The position numbers and the translations under genes were made by a program. From Paratinospora sagittata (taxonomy: Eukaryota > Streptophyta > Magnoliopsida > Ranunculales > Menispermaceae), in the NCBI GenBank assembly GCA_035771175.1, contig CM069613.1:2143501-2207500 (forward strand): a stretch of 64,000 nt of DNA, read 5' to 3'. Shown in pieces: positions 60,301 to 64,000 of this stretch. Every line of letters begins with the position of its first letter. Within the stretch, counting starts at the first letter, position 1. The notes below the pieces were generated by a model. The model made no database searches. It was not told where the DNA came from and was given only the letters and a program-made list of their open reading frames with translations.

Positions 60301-63300
60301 AACTATCATTGACAACCCCGCAATCTCATCCCAAAAGTCCTGTTTTAATCATGGGGAGTTCGAACCATAAACTCCCGATAACCACCAATGATTCTGATCT
60401 GAGTTCCTAATTTGAATTGATACCGAGAAATTGCCAAGCAAGCTTGAGGTAACCTCCACCACTTTCGAATCCCAGGCCACTAAGATACGTGAAATCCAAT
60501 CCAATTCATCATCCTCACTCAGCTACTTTCATTCTACATACTTCTAGTTCTGCTTTGATGTTGATCCTCACCAACGCGAGATGGTGAGGATCAGCTCCAT
60601 ATCGTCAGAAACTCCATCAAGGGAGAACCTATCCTCCTTTGGTGCGACTTTGAAATCATCAATATGGAGTAGTAAGGATGGCGGTGAGGTCATGATCGAG
60701 GAGAAAATGAAATGGAAGACATTCTCAATCAAGGAAACAAAGGTAACGACAGAATGGATTTTAGAGCAACTAGCTGGAGAAGATTAGTCTTCCCAAATAG
60801 TGGGCTTCAAGAGGGCGTTCAGAAATGGCAAGGACGTGCTCATCACGCAAACACTCGAAAGCATTAGGGGCGCATATCTGCAAATCTCAAAAATTGAAGA
60901 GGGCGTCACAAAGAGCATATGCATACCGGAATACATCGACGGGGTTGGAAAGAAATGGACCATGTTCAGGGACTGCTTATAGGCAACACTAACAAAAGGG
61001 GGTATGGATGAAAGCGAGGAGAAGGCGTTGTTGCATGAGAAGAAAGACAAAGGTAAGGCGATAATGATTTGCGATGGTCGCGACATTATGCCAACCAACC
61101 AGTATCACCTCAATGGAAGCATCAAGGAAGAAAGAGACGACTCACGAAATATGTGGGAGGACAGGAGGAAACATGATCATGTCGGCCTGGCATCAGTATC
61201 AATCCGACTCGGCTCGAAAGAGTTTATCATGACCTTAGGAAACGATAATAGGTTTGTTTCCATCGAGGAAAAACAAGGAGCGAAGAGGTACTGGATATAC
61301 ATTAATATCGAAGGAACCGCATGGATACTAAATCAGCTTAAGGTGGCAAGCGAAGCAAGCATAGGAGGAGGATTCAAGATGAGCAAAATGCAAGGCAGTG
61401 TGGTACTTGAGTTGGAAGCCATAAAGAATGCAAGAGGTAGTTTCATGAGAATAACACAAACTGAGAAGGGAAGTTCTCATTCTGTGTTTGTCCCATAGGA
61501 ACACAACGCAAAAGGATGGTCTTCCTTTGGAAAGCAGTTAGAGCAACTATTAGAAAAGTCTAGTGTGATTAAGACTGATAGATGCTTGCAGTTGGAACAA
61601 GGTGATTGGGCCACTAGCCATTGTGGTGCTGCGAACACATTCATCTGTCAAGTGGGTGGACGCACAGAAGAAGCTCTCGGTTGTCACTTAAAAGATTGGT
61701 AACGCTATCACTAATGGCAGATGACTGAGCGATGGCTTGGTGTGATAGTCCAGGAAAAAGAGTCCTTGCTAAGAAGAAGTTGCCATTCCAACTTTAGAGT
61801 ACTGGATTGGGAACCATCGATGCAATGGGTACAACATAGGGTTTGCTGCCACCAGGACTGGATAGGCGTGGAGGGTTTGTTGGTGGAAAGTTGGAACCTG
61901 AACATGTTTAGATCAATCGGCGAAGCTTACGGAGGGTTGATGGAGGTCCACGAGGAAACAAAAGATTTCCCGTTTTTGAGATTTGCAAAAATGATCTTTT
62001 TGAAAGAAACAAAAAAAAAAAAAAAACTTCTAAGAATATTGAACATGCAGTAGATGGAAATTCACAGATCATTGTTGAGATATATCAAGAGTTCCTTTAG
62101 TAATCGAGAAGGTAAAAGATACCTAGACCTATCCATCATTTTTGTCCGACTCGATTTGGAAAGGGTATGGACAAGGACAAAAGGAAACCGGGCCAAGTAC
62201 GATTTTTTTGTTCATGCTTAAAACTAGGCAGGGCCAAACATTACTTAACAAAAAATGAGCATCGATTTTGAGGGTAATTAAGTTTATTAATGCAAAATCT
62301 ATGTTACTAACCAACGCCCCAATCTCCTGCATTTCCTCTTCACTTAAGCTATGCTACACCTTTTTCTCCAACTTTTACGGTTCATTCTCCATTGCTACAA
62401 GCAAGCACTTCTACTTCAATGAGCATATTTCCTCCAACATTCCAATGCATATGTTCTTTTTTTTGACAAGAAACAAAAGAAGATTATATTAATATATGAG
62501 CAACCACAAACAAGATACAACAAGATACATAGAACCAAGGGGACAAGTTGTTCCCAATGGACATCAAAAACTTTCCAAAATCGGTCTCCTATTTCTCAAC
62601 CACTCACTTAACCCAAAACCCCTAGCAAGCTTGGAACACTAATCCAAAGAGAAGCCCAAAAATGAGACGTAGCTCAGACGTCATCCCACTCCCTTTCCTT
62701 CCCCTCAAAGATCCTACTATTTCTCTCATTCCAATGCATATGTTCCATTGTTCTACTTTTGCGACTCTCTCTTCTGCAACAAGTGGTTATTCATAGACCC
62801 TCAAATTTGCCTTCTACAAAGCTCCAACATGCAGTTCCCAGTGTGTTGTTGGCGATTCAAAATTTCAAACTATGTTCGCTTGTGGCTTTCAACAAGACAG
62901 AACCAGTGCTGTTCATGTAAGCGATTCTACACCTTGTATTCACTTTTCATTTGTACGTCAAACTAAGTAACGAAAGTCTTTTCATGTTAAATGTTTCTTT
63001 TTATCAAAAGAAAAAAAAAATAGAAACTAATTAATAAAATATTGATACCTTTCCAATGGAGTATTAGTGGGGAATGCCATATTATATAATCAGTCTACTC
63101 TTATTCATAATCCCAAGGCATTGATCAAACTAACTTAAAAATTCTTCTTGGTTTTAAATTGTTTATTAGAACTTTTACACAAGGGTTAATTTTGGTCAAG
63201 TAGAAAGGTGGTTACTTTTGAAGTATTCCCTAATTAAATATTCATGTGTACCTAATAATGATGCCAGACTTGCAAGAATGAAGTAATATGCTTATAAAGA

Positions 63301-63930
63301 AGCTGTTCTTGTTTCTATACCCCATTCTTAGATCAAGATTGGTAGAATTGATTTTTATTTTTCTGAATCAATATCACATGTTAGCAGATTTGTAAGAGAT
63401 TATATGAGAATGTACACCAACCCCACCAACCCCCCCCCCCCAATAAAAAATAAAAATTGCTGAATTTGAACCATTCATAGCATAATTTCGAAAAATTGAC
63501 AAGATATTGCCAGATGCTGAGACAGATTGAATAGATCGGATTGACCTTAAACATGTCCTACAGATGTCATTGCAAACGCCAATTACTCAAAGCATTATAA
63601 TTCCATTATAGTGGTGACAAGAAAAGCAGGTCCAAGCTATCACTAGTATTAACAAAGATCACATATCAACCACGATACATGTGACGTGGAAAGCTTAACT
63701 CAGTATAATCTAAGAATGGAATCAAAACACCAATGAAAGCCACAGATAATGTGTTCAAATCAAAAAACAAAAGAAAGATAAGGAAACATATACTAACCTT
63801 GTGGCCACTCTGTAACTAGTCTTTCCTTTAGCATTGCCACCGTAGTAGATGAAGCGTAAGTACGATGACCAATATCTGCACCATCATAGACGCGAAACTT
63901 AAGTTCAACACCTTCCTCTCTTTCTGCCAT
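54389..63930 (-). CDS. Membrane-anchored ubiquitin-fold protein (MUB)
   Basis: Three minus-strand exons (63798-63930, 55032-55199, 54389-54444) join in frame to 118 aa, the usual MUB size. The start MAEREEGVELKFRVYDGADI and the later VKLIYSGKVLENNKTLAES and SGVITMHVVVQPP segments are the MUB ubiquitin-like fold, which lacks a GG tail and so is not conjugated. The C-terminus reads CSCTIL, a CAAX-type prenylation box (CTIL), with an upstream Cys for palmitoylation, giving plasma-membrane attachment. Arabidopsis MUBs bind group VI E2 enzymes (UBC8 family) and hold them at the membrane. Intron 1 is 8.6 kb and packed with retroelements, far above the exon length. The promoter lies mostly beyond the right edge of the window. 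Confidence 0.92.
55515..55980 (-). mobile_element. Degenerate RTE-LINE fragment interrupted by a SINE-like insert
   Basis: 55515-55680 and about 55915-55980 align in order with the RTE fragment at 12055-12335: 'ggtgttactcctaccatttc', 'catcttagcatt', 'ccaaacattctgttccat', then 'cactccctccactaagcc'. Roughly 240 bp not found in the other copy lie between. It is at the left end of MUB intron 1. Confidence 0.55.
55683..55914 (+). mobile_element. SINE-like insert inside the RTE fragment
   Basis: The insert begins with a tRNA-like head: 'ttcgcatagtggtagatg' (box A type) and, 32 bases on, 'agatcaaatttgg' (box B type). It interrupts sequence that is contiguous in the RTE copy at 12200-12300. Ends are approximate and no duplication was resolved. 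Confidence 0.45.
55988..60550 (-). mobile_element. L1-type LINE ORF2 copy in MUB intron 1
   Basis: Read on the minus strand, the element starts within the endonuclease (WDSK...; WYLAGDFNA, about 60275), then RT with KIKDFRPISLV (about 59160), FKVDFAKAYNTID (58925), SLLQYVDDTLFLLN (about 58640) and YLGLPLGGNP (about 57500), a zf-RVT-like segment, and a LERNHRVF tail (about 56300). It ends in poly(A), seen as poly(T) at 55988-56004 on the plus strand. Frameshifts and stops break ORF2. It is 5'-truncated in the endonuclease. An AT-rich block interrupts it at about 57530-58455. Confidence 0.88.
57530..58455. mobile_element. AT-rich insertion inside the L1 ORF2
   Basis: L1 protein similarity stops near GINVDGWVILKLANIVGC (to about 58462) and resumes at GSWPMKYLGLP (about 57525). 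The roughly 0.9 kb between is AT-rich, with GAATTTT/GTCGAATTTT-type repeats, and shares no coding similarity. Its ends look like weak inverted repeats (GATCGAAAATTTGATTTT against the reverse complement of CGGGAAATTTTTAAACC). A non-autonomous DNA transposon is plausible; class not assigned. Confidence 0.5.
60562..60593. repeat. Perfect 12-bp-arm hairpin at the L1 inversion point
   Basis: TGATCCTCACCA (60562-60573) and TGGTGAGGATCA (60582-60593) are exact inverted copies with an 8-base spacer. It lies between the minus-strand ORF2 part and the plus-strand ORF1 part. The right arm overlaps the ORF1 start codon (60581). Confidence 0.85.
60581..62122 (+). pseudogene. L1 ORF1 segment, inverted relative to ORF2
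   Basis: Plus-strand frames 60581-60787, 60800-60982, 61004-61498 and 61721-62053 read as one broken protein. Two similar modules follow each other: one around TEWILEQL...ICIPEY (60760-60960), the other around AWILNQL...SVFVP (61315-61497). A DUF4283-like stretch follows with MFRSIGEAYGGLMEV (about 61900), as in plant L1 ORF1. The next part (GNSQIIVEIYQE, about 62055-62090) continues the family pattern until about 62122. It is opposite to the ORF2 sequence beside it. Confidence 0.65.
62457..62726 (-). mobile_element. 5'-truncated L1 3' fragment with 19-bp TSD
   Basis: A 270-bp insert begins (plus strand) with a T run and 'gacaagaaacaaaagaagat', like the L1 3' end at 55990. It is flanked by perfect copies of CATTCCAATGCATATGTTC at 62438-62456 and 62727-62745. 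Poly(T) at its left end means poly(A) on the minus strand. It is only the 3' UTR portion. Confidence 0.85.
62746..63797. other. MUB intron 1, right part
   Basis: AT-rich intron sequence up to the donor at 63797. A C run at about 63430-63441 stands out. No gene or element was recognised. Confidence 0.4.
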
Positions 63931-64000
63931 TACGACTTTTCTAACCGCTCAACAAACTTGTAGATTTTAAGTCTATGAACCATAAGAACACTCTCAAATC
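63931..64000 (-). promoter_or_regulatory. Start of the MUB 5' UTR
   Basis: Only 70 bases upstream of the MUB ATG are present, too few to see a core promoter. The window ends here. Confidence 0.4.

Overview
This is nuclear DNA from a eudicot plant. It is AT-rich, has GT-AG introns, plant-specific protein families, and introns filled with Ty1/copia, gypsy, L1, RTE, SINE and MITE sequences. I cannot name the species.

Six protein-coding genes can be assembled exon by exon, and every intron phase closes. From left to right they are: (1) a CDK-like Ser/Thr kinase with an N-terminal MGC lipidation motif (+, CDS 1487-8552, 571 aa, 7 exons); (2) a CHY/CTCHY/RING E3 ubiquitin ligase of the MIEL1/CHYR type (-, 9650-14047, 267 aa, 12 exons); (3) an unrecognised acidic, probably N-myristoylated protein (+, 18552-20149, 251 aa, 3 exons); (4) an ISWI chromatin-remodelling ATPase of the CHR11/CHR17 type (+, 21531-34551, 1080 aa, 25 exons); (5) a receptor-like cytoplasmic kinase of subfamily VII, PBL27 type (-, 36212-49817, 509 aa, 5 exons); (6) a membrane-anchored ubiquitin-fold protein, MUB (-, 54389-63930, 118 aa, 3 exons). 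The order MIEL1-like, ISWI, PBL27-like recalls Arabidopsis chromosome 5 around At5g18610 (PBL27), At5g18620 (CHR17) and At5g18650 (MIEL1), so this looks like an old collinear block. The genes are not an operon. Two are ubiquitin-related (E3 ligase, MUB), two are kinases and one is a nucleosome remodeller.

Most of the remaining structure is transposable elements, largely inside introns. ISWI intron 3 (5.5 kb) holds a deleted copia element, an inverted solo LTR with an expanded CA/TA microsatellite, and a SINE with a 17-bp target-site duplication. PBL27 intron 3 (9.4 kb) holds a copia element with 5-bp TSDs and no visible gag, nested in an older L1 remnant. PBL27 intron 4 holds an RTE-type LINE. 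MUB intron 1 (8.6 kb) holds a long L1 whose ORF1 part lies in the opposite orientation, a small 5'-truncated L1 with a perfect 19-bp TSD, and RTE and SINE pieces. A gypsy-type solo LTR lies between genes 2 and 3, and two Tourist-like MITEs lie near or in genes 3 and 4.

No bacterial-style system, CRISPR array or tRNA/rRNA gene was found. The most notable items are the inverted L1 with a perfect hairpin at the inversion point, the gag-less nested copia, inverted LTRs within the ISWI intron, uORFs upstream of the kinase, a candidate unannotated transcript at 15653-16005, and the unrecognised MGC protein.
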